This document shows positions 1 through 5,960 of a stretch of 16,587 nucleotides of DNA, one piece after another. The translations under genes and the position numbers were made by a program. The stretch comes from an uncultured Moraxella sp. (GTDB lineage Bacteria; Pseudomonadota; Gammaproteobacteria; Pseudomonadales; Moraxellaceae), in the NCBI GenBank assembly GCA_916720335.1, contig CAKAQU010000026.1, positions 1 through 16,587 on the forward strand. Direction: 5' to 3'. The notes under the pieces were generated by a model. It saw only the letters and a program-made list of their open reading frames with translations, was not told the DNA's origin and made no database searches. The stretch's first letter is position 1; every line of letters starts with the position of its first letter.

Positions 1-290
1 AAATCATGCCGGACAGTATTGTTTATACCGATAGTCTGAGCAGCTACGACAAGTTGGACGTGAGCGGTTTCATCCATTACCGCATCAACCATTCCAAGGA
101 ATTTGCCGACCGTCAGAACCACATTAACGGCATTGAGAACTTTTGGAATCAGGCAAAACGCGTCTTACGCAAATACAACGGAATCGATCGCAAATCCTTC
201 CCGCTGTTCTTGAAAGAATGCGAATTTTGGTTTAACTTCGGCACACCCTCCCGGCAGCTTAAAATCCTGCGGGAATGGTGTGGAATTTAG
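1..290 (+). CDS. IS1595-family (IS1016-like) transposase, C-terminal part
   Basis: The frame is open at the window edge, so the Met codon at position 6 is probably internal. The visible 94-95 residues match the end of an ISXO2-like transposase domain. A TDSLSSY segment carries the second catalytic aspartate of the DDE-type active site. It is followed by an HxNxIENFW segment typical of IS1016-type enzymes and a basic, aromatic tail that ends in REWCG. The enzyme would cut and join the ends of its own element. The stop codon at 288-290 abuts or overlaps the terminal repeat, the usual compact arrangement in this family. Whether the full enzyme is intact cannot be judged. The family call is firm; the exact element name is not. 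Confidence 0.85.
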   Translation, partial: IMPDSIVYTDSLSSYDKLDVSGFIHYRINHSKEFADRQNHINGIENFWNQAKRVLRKYNGIDRKSFPLFLKECEFWFNFGTPSRQLKILREWCGI

Positions 291-310
291 GGCTAACCTA
301 CGTCAGCCCC
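288..310 (+). repeat. Right terminal inverted repeat of the IS1016-like element
   Basis: The outer end reads, on the minus strand, GGGGCTGACGTAGGTTAGCC, with the outermost G run at 307-310. It begins inside or directly after the transposase stop codon. The partner repeat is outside the window, so the pairing is inferred from the known form of IS1016-like ends. Confidence 0.7.
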
Positions 311-315
311 AAATT

Positions 316-954
316 TTAAAGGGTTTGCCAATACGCTTTGTTATGAAAATCAGGCGGATTGGCATGGCAATTTGCATAAAAAACAGGCACTTTATTCTGA
401 TATAAAATCACCGTTGGGTTTAGTTTTGTGATTATGGCAGTTTTATGACTATCTAAACAAACGTGATAAGCATAAAAATCATCCACGATAGCACTATTTT
501 TTATTAACCAAATGTCAATATCGCTAGAGTCTGCCCATCTGGGCGGCAGACTATTTGGTGTGCGATAATCATCAAAATGATAAAGATTGTACCGACCATC
601 TAATGCAACATTGCTCTCAAAATAGGCATCCTGTTCATTATATTCTATAAAACATTCCAAACAATTTTCTTGCCACAAAAAATCTGCTCGTTTATGTTTG
701 GTAATGGTATCTAAATGATTGTCTGGAATTTTTTCTATAAAATAACTTAAAATCAGATGATTTTTATCGTTAGTGTATGATAAAAAATCAGCATAAACAA
801 CGATTTTGGGCGCAGTAACGGCAACATCAGAAAATGGTATTAAATAAAACACCTGTTGCCAAATATTATGTTTTGATGAACCAGCTTTATCAAAAACTTG
901 CTGATGAGTTTTATATAAATTTTGTTCAATAGCTGGCGGTAATAATGCTGTCAT
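316..954 (-). CDS. DOMON-like domain protein (carbohydrate-binding-module-9-like fold)
   Basis: A 212-residue soluble protein with no signal peptide or membrane segment. The middle resembles a group of bacterial DOMON-like proteins: LWQENCLECFI at about 93-103, then YFESNVALDGRYNLY and FDDYR at about 111-131. In those proteins the corresponding parts read roughly LW-x2-TCFE-x-F and EFN-x-SPSG-x-W-x2-Y. The fold is a beta sandwich that in some relatives binds heme or sugar; what this subgroup binds is not established. The gene lies 36 bp downstream of yhbY on the same strand and is probably cotranscribed with it. Its stop codon is only a few bases from the IS end and falls within the predicted target duplication, so the native C-terminus seems to survive the insertion. 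The fold assignment is from motif memory; function is unknown. Confidence 0.65.
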   Translation of the reverse strand: MTALLPPAIEQNLYKTHQQVFDKAGSSKHNIWQQVFYLIPFSDVAVTAPKIVVYADFLSYTNDKNHLILSYFIEKIPDNHLDTITKHKRADFLWQENCLECFIEYNEQDAYFESNVALDGRYNLYHFDDYRTPNSLPPRWADSSDIDIWLIKNSAIVDDFYAYHVCLDSHKTAIITKLNPTVILYQNKVPVFYANCHANPPDFHNKAYWQTL

Positions 955-990
955 TATTTAACTTATGATTGATTTAATCTAAATAATTCA

Positions 991-1311
991 TCAAAATCCA
1001 AAACGACTTAAGTTGGATAATTTATCATTAGCTTCTGGGTTTTTCTTAAATAGCAGCACCATACGACCGATACGATGAACGGCTTGACTTTCAGTAGCAT
1101 CAGCAAGCGCCTGAGCAATCTCTTTTCTTTCTTCGCTTGTGCCTGCAGGAATTTTTACTTTAATTAGTTCATGGTCAGTTAAAGCTCGAGCTGTTTCTTC
1201 AATCACAGATGGCGTGAGTCCACTTGCACCAACAATAATAATTGGGTTTAATTCATGACCTATGCCGCGTAAGGTTTTGATAAGTTCTTGTTTGGATTTT
1301 TTATTACTCAT
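991..1311 (-). CDS. yhbY: YhbY-type CRM-domain ribosome assembly RNA-binding protein
   Basis: A 106-residue single CRM (KH-like) domain. LRGIGHELNPIIIVG at about 14-28 leads into the GxxG loop (G28-A-S-G31) and the following GLTPSVI. HELIKVKI at about 47-54 and IGRMVLLFK at about 81-89 form the core strands. Members bind pre-50S particles and rRNA during large-subunit assembly, in the cytoplasm. The protein has a short extra C-terminal tail ending SRFGF. The gene is divergent from rlmE-ftsH, the same order as in E. coli, which supports the call. A TATAAT-like -10 lies on the minus strand at 1338-1343, without a convincing -35. The start ATG at 1309-1311 gives the normal N-terminus. Confidence 0.93.
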   Translation of the reverse strand: MSNKKSKQELIKTLRGIGHELNPIIIVGASGLTPSVIEETARALTDHELIKVKIPAGTSEERKEIAQALADATESQAVHRIGRMVLLFKKNPEANDKLSNLSRFGF

Positions 1312-1423
1312 AACAATTCTCGAAATAAAACCGCCTTATTATAACAGAAATTTCCCCTATTTTTTGTAGATAGTGGTAAACTAAGCGGTTAATTTATAAA
1401 TTTGCAAATTTGATTTACGATTT

Positions 1424-2056
1424 ATGGCAACACGCATCACTAACAAAAAATTTTCCAAATCTAGCCGTGCTTGGATGAAAGAACATATTGATGATTTTTA
1501 TGTACAAAAAGCTCAAAAAGATGGCTATCGAGCAAGGGCAGCGTATAAACTTTTAGAGATTAATGATAAAACTAAACTCATCAAACAAGGTATGACTGTG
1601 GTGGATTTGGGGGCGGCTCCTGGCAGCTGGTCGCAGGTGGCTGGTAAACTGGTTGGCGATTCAGGTACGTTGATTGCGTCAGATATTTTGCCAATGGACA
1701 CGCTGGAAAATGTAACGTTTATTCAAGGGGATTTTCGCGAAGAAGCGGTGTTTGATACAATCATGAATGAAGTTGGCGGTCGCAAAGTTGATGTGGTGTT
1801 ATCTGATATGGCGCCAAACACTTCAGGAATGCCTGCGGTAGACCAGCCACGCATGATGTATTTGTGTGAACTTGCAGTCGATTTTGCCCTTAAAGTTTTA
1901 CCAGATGGCGGCGCACTGATTATGAAAGTCTTTCAGGGCGAAGGTTCTCAAGAATTACGTGCTGATATGCAAAAAAAATTTAGTAAAATAAAAAGTATAA
2001 AACCGGCTGCATCGCGTCCACGTTCTAAAGAAATGTTTTGGGTGGCGATAAAATAA
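1424..2056 (+). CDS. rlmE: 23S rRNA 2'-O-ribose U2552 methyltransferase RlmE (FtsJ/RrmJ)
   Basis: A 210-residue FtsJ-family Rossmann methyltransferase that uses S-adenosylmethionine to methylate the 2'-OH of U2552 in the A loop of 23S rRNA on late 50S particles. The SAM-binding motif DLGAAPGSWSQ is at 61-71. The K-D-K-E catalytic tetrad of the family is present: K42 (AAYKLLE), D128 (LSDMAPN), K168 (IMKVFQG) and E203 (RSKEMFW). Length matches the E. coli enzyme. The gene is divergent from yhbY and is followed after 131 bp by ftsH, a conserved arrangement. In E. coli the rlmE-ftsH unit is heat-inducible; here a separate promoter candidate lies between the two genes. Confidence 0.96.
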   Translation: MATRITNKKFSKSSRAWMKEHIDDFYVQKAQKDGYRARAAYKLLEINDKTKLIKQGMTVVDLGAAPGSWSQVAGKLVGDSGTLIASDILPMDTLENVTFIQGDFREEAVFDTIMNEVGGRKVDVVLSDMAPNTSGMPAVDQPRMMYLCELAVDFALKVLPDGGALIMKVFQGEGSQELRADMQKKFSKIKSIKPAASRPRSKEMFWVAIK

Positions 2057-2084
2057 TTGTAAGTTTATAAAGCAAAAACTTTAC

Positions 2085-2112
2085 TTGATTTTGCGGTGAA
2101 AATCCTTATATT
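2085..2112 (+). promoter_or_regulatory. Candidate ftsH promoter, readable as sigma70 or sigma32
   Basis: TTGATT at 2085-2090, a 16-bp spacer and TATATT at 2107-2112 fit a sigma70 promoter. The same stretch also reads CTTGAT (2084-2089), 14 bp, then CCTTATAT (2104-2111), a partial match to the sigma32 pattern CTTGAA-N13-17-CCCCATNT. Both would start transcription about 70 bp upstream of the ftsH start. In E. coli ftsH belongs to the sigma32 regulon, so heat-shock control is plausible. Assigned by eye only. Confidence 0.4.
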
Positions 2113-2187
2113 AACGGCTGATTGGGCTTAAATTTTTTGCCATTTGATACGGCAATCAATAAAACCTAGCACCTACAGGAATAATTT

Positions 2188-4089
2188 GTGAAAGATATGG
2201 CAAAAAATGTTTTTTTATGGTTGGTGATCATCGCTGTGGTGGTCGTGATATTTGGTAATTTAGACCGCACGTCAAACAAAGCAGACTCGCTCAATTATTC
2301 GGCGTTTGTGGCGGCGGTTGCAGAAGGTCAAATTAAAAAGATTGAAATTGATGGGCAAGAAATTACAGGTACTAAGGCAAATGGTGCTAGTTTTGAAACC
2401 GTACGTCCTGCAATTACTGATAATGAACTGATGCCACTTTTGCGCAAAAATAATGTTGAAATACAAGGAGCAATGCCTGAACGTCAAAGTGTTGGTACTC
2501 AACTCTTCATTGCCGCTTTTCCAATTTTATTGATTATCGGACTATTTTGGCTATTCACTCGCGGAATGAGTGGTGGTAATTCAGGTGTGGGCGGTCGCAA
2601 TCCAATGAGTTTTGGTAAATCTAAAGCTAAAATGCTTTCTGAAGACCAAATTAAAGTTACTTTTGCTGATGTGGCAGGCTGTGAAGAGTCCAAACAAGAA
2701 GTTGTGGAAGTAGTGGATTTTTTAAAAGACCCTGAAAAATTCACCAAACTGGGTGCAACCATTCCACGTGGTGTTTTAATGGTTGGTCCTCCAGGTACAG
2801 GTAAAACATTGCTTGCTAAAGCGATTGCTGGTGAAGCTAAAGTGCCATTTTTTAGCATTTCTGGTTCTGATTTTGTGGAAATGTTTGTAGGCGTTGGTGC
2901 AAGTCGCGTTCGTGATATGTTTGAACAAGCCAAAAAGAACGCTCCTTGTATTATTTTTATTGATGAGATTGATGCAGTAGGGCGCCATCGTGGTAGTGGC
3001 ATGGGGGGTGGTCATGATGAACGTGAACAAACCTTAAACCAATTACTTGTAGAGATGGATGGTTTTGAAGGCAATGATGGCGTGATTGTGATTGCCGCAA
3101 CCAACCGTGTTGATGTATTGGATAAGGCATTACTAAGACCGGGGCGTTTTGACCGCCAGGTAAGCGTTGGTTTGCCAGACATTAAGGGTCGTGAGCAAAT
3201 TTTAAACGTACATTTGAAAAAATTACCTCAAACTATTGGCGTTGATGTTAATGCCTTAGCTCGCGGAACTCCTGGATTTAGTGGCGCTCAGTTGGCAAAC
3301 TTAGTCAATGAGGCGGCTCTTTTTGCAGCTCGTCGCAACAAAACCAGTGTGGACATGAATGACTTTGAAGATGCTAAAGATAAGCTATTTATGGGACCTG
3401 AGCGTAAATCTATGGTGTTAAGTGAAAAAGAACGCCGCGCCACTGCCTATCATGAAGCAGGTCATGCCTTGGTTGCGCAATTATTGCCTGAGACTGACCC
3501 TGTTCATAAAGTTACTATTATGCCACGAGGTTGGGCGCTTGGAGTAACCTGGCAACTTCCCGAACAAGATGTTGTGAGTAGCTATAAAGATAAAATGCTG
3601 AACGATTTGGCAATTTTATTTGGCGGACGCATTGCTGAAGAAATTTTTATTCATCGTCAATCTACAGGCGCATCAAATGACTTTGAACGCGCTACCAAAA
3701 TGGCTCGTGCTATGGTAACTAAATATGGTATGAGTGATAAAATGGGGGTGATGGTTTATGAAGATGAAGAAAGTGGTGGTTATTTTGGTGGTGCAACACG
3801 CACTATTTCTGAGCAAACTCAAAGACAAGTGGATGAAGAGATTCGCCGCATTTTAGATGAGCAATATCAAGTTGCTTATCGTTTGATTGATGAAAATCAT
3901 GACAAAATGCATGCAATGGTTGAAGCCTTGATGAAGTGGGAGACCATTGACCGAGAGCAGTTCTTGCAAATTATGGCAGGGGAAGAGCCAAGAGAACCTA
4001 AGGAATATCAGCACGAAGTTCCCGAAGTTAATCGTGTGGTTTTGACCAAAACCGATGATGAACTGCCGCCTCCGCTGCCAACGGCATAA
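2188..4089 (+). CDS. ftsH: ATP-dependent zinc metalloprotease FtsH
   Basis: A membrane-anchored AAA+ protease of 633 residues that forms hexamers in the inner membrane and degrades membrane proteins and unstable regulators. Two membrane segments (about 8-23 and 104-123) enclose a periplasmic domain. The AAA module has Walker A GPPGTGKT at 200-207, the pore loop MFVGVG at 232-237, Walker B IIFIDEID at 255-262 and the second region of homology with arginine fingers R320 and R323. The protease domain has the zinc motif HEAGH at 422-426 and third ligand D498 (ASNDFE). A GTG start is chosen because AGGA at 2177-2180 is 7 bp ahead of it; the next ATG (2197) would be 16 bp away. LGVTWQLPEQD (451-461) has W and Q where most homologues have M and E. 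A strong terminator follows. Confidence 0.97.
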   Translation: MKDMAKNVFLWLVIIAVVVVIFGNLDRTSNKADSLNYSAFVAAVAEGQIKKIEIDGQEITGTKANGASFETVRPAITDNELMPLLRKNNVEIQGAMPERQSVGTQLFIAAFPILLIIGLFWLFTRGMSGGNSGVGGRNPMSFGKSKAKMLSEDQIKVTFADVAGCEESKQEVVEVVDFLKDPEKFTKLGATIPRGVLMVGPPGTGKTLLAKAIAGEAKVPFFSISGSDFVEMFVGVGASRVRDMFEQAKKNAPCIIFIDEIDAVGRHRGSGMGGGHDEREQTLNQLLVEMDGFEGNDGVIVIAATNRVDVLDKALLRPGRFDRQVSVGLPDIKGREQILNVHLKKLPQTIGVDVNALARGTPGFSGAQLANLVNEAALFAARRNKTSVDMNDFEDAKDKLFMGPERKSMVLSEKERRATAYHEAGHALVAQLLPETDPVHKVTIMPRGWALGVTWQLPEQDVVSSYKDKMLNDLAILFGGRIAEEIFIHRQSTGASNDFERATKMARAMVTKYGMSDKMGVMVYEDEESGGYFGGATRTISEQTQRQVDEEIRRILDEQYQVAYRLIDENHDKMHAMVEALMKWETIDREQFLQIMAGEEPREPKEYQHEVPEVNRVVLTKTDDELPPPLPTA

Positions 4090-4099
4090 TGAATCTTTT

Positions 4100-4134
4100 A
4101 ATACCGCTTATCTTAAGATGGGCGGTATTGTTTT
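4100..4134 (+). terminator. Intrinsic terminator after ftsH
   Basis: AATACCGC (4100-4107) pairs perfectly with GCGGTATT (4122-4129). The loop contains the self-complementary ATCTTAAGAT, and the 3' arm is followed by GTTTTAT. It starts 10 bp after the ftsH stop codon. The flanking T-rich stretch (tcttttaa) on the other side is weaker, so it acts mainly for ftsH. Confidence 0.8.
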
Positions 4135-4196
4135 ATCAGGAACAAGTTAGATAAAATAAATACAAACGCCAAGAAGGTTTATAAATTTTAAATGGA

Positions 4197-4961
4197 TTAT
4201 CGGCATTGGCTTATTAGTAATTCAGGACGATACTCAAAATGGGGCGCGTCATAACTTGCCCATTTTCCGCCCCAAATAAAACCGTGCTTTTCAAAGATTT
4301 TAACAACTTGCAGAAAATCCGAATCAGCAAGTAGCGATGATGGATAAGGACAAACCTTGTCTTCTGTGGTACAACCATCCCATCGCCAATACTTGTGTTG
4401 AGCTTTAGGTAGATGAAAATCCACCGCCACTCCAAAGCTGTGGCTGCTTAAACGATTGGTGCCTGCAATGGTTCGCCAATTAAAAGAACCTAAGGATTTG
4501 GCAACATATTTAGTTAATTTTGGGTTTTGAGCAATTTCATCACCAACCTTTTGCAACTGAAGACTGGCATTATTTTGCTGATTAAAACGAATTTTAATGT
4601 TGCCAGGTTTCCAATAAACATTAACTAAATTGTTCTGTACTTGAGTTTTTGTATTGCCGTACAGTGCCTTAAAAAATTTGTCATTACGCAGTCTGCCAGC
4701 GTCTTGATATTGTTTAGGTGGCGTAAAATCTAAAGAATAACGCTGTGACAACTGGTCGGCAACACTGGCATTTTTGAGTCTTTGAGTAAAGGGCTGATTA
4801 GAAACCTCGCCAACAGCAAGTGATGAGCCGTCTTTAAAATAAATGGTGCCATTTTTTACGGATGTAATGTTGGGATAAGCGTGAGTTAAGCAGTCAGCAA
4901 CATCCGCAACAGCACAATGAATACTAAAAATCCCAAGTATTACAATTCCAAATTTCAACAT
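4197..4961 (-). CDS. Exported M15-family metallopeptidase (VanY-like peptidoglycan carboxy/endopeptidase)
   Basis: A 254-residue protein with a cleavable signal peptide (MLKFGIVILGIFSIHCAVA). The C-terminal half is an M15 zinc peptidase: SSHSFGVAVD at about 172-181 supplies zinc ligands H174 and D181, and the YDAPHFEYRPE segment supplies the third ligand H241, with D238 near the usual catalytic acid. FEKHGFIWGGKW at about 223-234 is the typical lead-in. R163 and R170 lie where substrate-anchoring arginines occur. The family hydrolyses the D-Ala-D-Ala end or the L-Ala-D-Glu bond of peptidoglycan peptides in the periplasm; which bond is cut here cannot be told. A paired C197/C204 insert in the catalytic domain could form a disulfide. 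An AGG 8 bp upstream supports the start. It is monocistronic and convergent with ftsH. Confidence 0.85.
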   Translation of the reverse strand: MLKFGIVILGIFSIHCAVADVADCLTHAYPNITSVKNGTIYFKDGSSLAVGEVSNQPFTQRLKNASVADQLSQRYSLDFTPPKQYQDAGRLRNDKFFKALYGNTKTQVQNNLVNVYWKPGNIKIRFNQQNNASLQLQKVGDEIAQNPKLTKYVAKSLGSFNWRTIAGTNRLSSHSFGVAVDFHLPKAQHKYWRWDGCTTEDKVCPYPSSLLADSDFLQVVKIFEKHGFIWGGKWASYDAPHFEYRPELLISQCR

Positions 4962-5050
4962 AAACGTTACCTAAAGAATAATTAAAATAACTTGCAATCT
5001 ACAAAGATTTTTAATAGCATGACTTTTTTTGGTTTTATCATCTCTATATT

Positions 5051-5830
5051 ATGGCAAATTTTATACAAACACAATATAAACGCAGTAAAAAAATTATTAA
5101 CATGGGAGGAACGCTAATTGGCGGTTTTCGGGTGGTGCAAAAATTAGGAGCATTAAAGAATGAACCACCGCGAGACAAATTGTCACCTTATGTGCAAACT
5201 TTTTGCCGCAAAATGGCAAAATCTTTTGGTGTTGAGGTGGTGCAAGTAGAACCTGTGCCGCAAACGCATGGGCTTTGGGTATCAAACCACATATCGTGGC
5301 TGGATATCCCTGTAGTGGGCAGCGTTGCGCCTGTGTTTTTTTTGTCTAAAGCAGAGATTGGTGAATGGCCAATTTTTGGACGACTTGCCAAAGCAGGTGG
5401 AACGTTATTTATTCAGCGCGGTTCAGGTGATACAGGCAGCGTTTCTGACCAAATGGCAAAATTTTTAAAAGCAGGCTCATCGGTGGTTTTCTTTCCCGAA
5501 GCAACCACGACTGATGGTAAAAAAATTAAAAAAATTTATGGCAAGCTTTTGCAAGCATCGATGGATACAGGGCTGCCAATTTGTCCAATGGTGATTGCTT
5601 ATGTTAATCAGGATGGCACATTATCTGATGAAGCAGCCTATTATGGCAATAGAACGATGTTAGATAGCATTAAAAAAGTTGCTGATACCGATGGAATTAC
5701 CGCTTATGTTTTGCCATTATCGCCAATTTATCCTGAAAATAAAACACGTAACGAACTGACAGAAATTTTACAACATGTTTTACAAGAAGGCTTGGATTCT
5801 TTGCATAAAAAAGTATTGAAAAATTCATAA
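5051..5830 (+). CDS. PlsC-type 1-acylglycerol-3-phosphate (lysophospholipid) acyltransferase
   Basis: A 259-residue acyltransferase of the PlsC/LPLAT family, which transfers an acyl chain to a lysophospholipid such as 1-acylglycerol-3-phosphate at the inner membrane. The catalytic H-X4-D motif is NHISWLD (H80, D85). The substrate-binding blocks are GTLFIQRG at 117-124, FFPEATTTDG at 147-156 and LPICPMVI at 175-182. The third block has FPEA rather than the usual FPEG. Upstream of the ATG at 5051 there is no Shine-Dalgarno-like sequence; instead CTATATT abuts it. Translation could be leaderless, or begin at ATG 5102, which also lacks a clear ribosome site. The substrate (phosphatidic acid versus another lyso-lipid) is not decided by sequence. 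The gene faces away from the M15 peptidase gene. Confidence 0.88.
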   Translation: MANFIQTQYKRSKKIINMGGTLIGGFRVVQKLGALKNEPPRDKLSPYVQTFCRKMAKSFGVEVVQVEPVPQTHGLWVSNHISWLDIPVVGSVAPVFFLSKAEIGEWPIFGRLAKAGGTLFIQRGSGDTGSVSDQMAKFLKAGSSVVFFPEATTTDGKKIKKIYGKLLQASMDTGLPICPMVIAYVNQDGTLSDEAAYYGNRTMLDSIKKVADTDGITAYVLPLSPIYPENKTRNELTEILQHVLQEGLDSLHKKVLKNS

Positions 5831-5834
5831 TATA

Positions 5835-5863
5835 TTGATATTTTTATAAAATATATTTATAAT
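5835..5863 (+). promoter_or_regulatory. Strong sigma70 promoter for the small RNA gene
   Basis: TTGATA at 5835-5840 (five of six to TTGACA), a spacer of exactly 17 bp, and a perfect TATAAT at 5858-5863. The predicted start, A5871, is the first base of the 5' arm of the hairpin. It begins 4 bp after the acyltransferase stop codon. Confidence 0.75.
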
Positions 5864-5870
5864 AAAACAC

Positions 5871-5944
5871 AGTCGGTGGTGTAGATTAAAGTTACTTCGA
5901 ATTTCTATCTAAAGTCTTTAATCGTTTTGTTCCCCGACTTTTTT
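5871..5944 (+). ncRNA. Candidate Y RNA-like small RNA upstream of the Ro60 gene
   Basis: About 74 nt between a strong promoter and six T. The first bases AGTCGG (5871-5876) pair with CCGACT (5934-5939), so both ends are closed. U5877 can be bulged, with GG 5878-5879 pairing CC 5932-5933. A weaker stretch follows, then a perfect 8-bp helix GATTAAAG (5884-5891) with CTTTAATC (5916-5923) and an ACTT/AAGT helix (5894-5897/5912-5915), capped by a loop of about 14 nt. Y RNAs are short Pol-terminated or intrinsically terminated RNAs with paired ends and a bulged basal helix that Ro60 binds. The adjacent TROVE-domain gene makes that the leading interpretation. Otherwise it may be an attenuator or leader for that gene. 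The RNA gene itself is well supported; the Y RNA identity is inference. Confidence 0.65.
5934..5944 (+). terminator. Intrinsic terminator formed by the small RNA 3' arm
   Basis: The CCGACT arm pairs with the RNA's own 5' end and runs straight into six T (5939-5944). Transcription of the downstream Ro60 gene from the same promoter would require read-through. The ribosome site of that gene starts 4 bp later. Confidence 0.65.
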
Positions 5945-5960
5945 ATTGGAAAATATCAAG

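Larger units (their letters stand above)
1..310 (+). mobile_element. 3' end of an IS1016-like (IS1595 family) insertion sequence
   Basis: This is the right-hand part of an insertion sequence whose left part lies outside the window. It holds the transposase C-terminus and, directly after the stop codon, a terminal repeat at about 288-310. Read inward from the end, that repeat begins GGGGCTGACGTAGGTTAG, the type of end seen in IS1016-like elements. The element is richer in G+C than the flanking AT-rich genes, in keeping with foreign origin. IS1595-family elements duplicate 8 bp of target on insertion, so 311-318 would be the right copy; the left copy cannot be checked here. Confidence 0.8.

Noticed and set aside
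2499..3030. Long open frames on the minus strand opposite ftsH
   Set aside because: They are antisense shadows of a strongly conserved coding region, with no recognisable protein, start signal or motif.
5894..5904. TTCGAAT in the small RNA as a tRNA T-loop (some bacterial Y RNAs mimic tRNA)
   Set aside because: The flanking bases do not form the 5-bp T-arm stem and no D-arm-like element is seen, so a tRNA-like module is not supported.
5946..5960. TTG at 5946 as start of the Ro60 gene
   Set aside because: It falls within the ribosome-site region right behind the RNA terminator; the ATG at 5961 has GGAAA at proper spacing.
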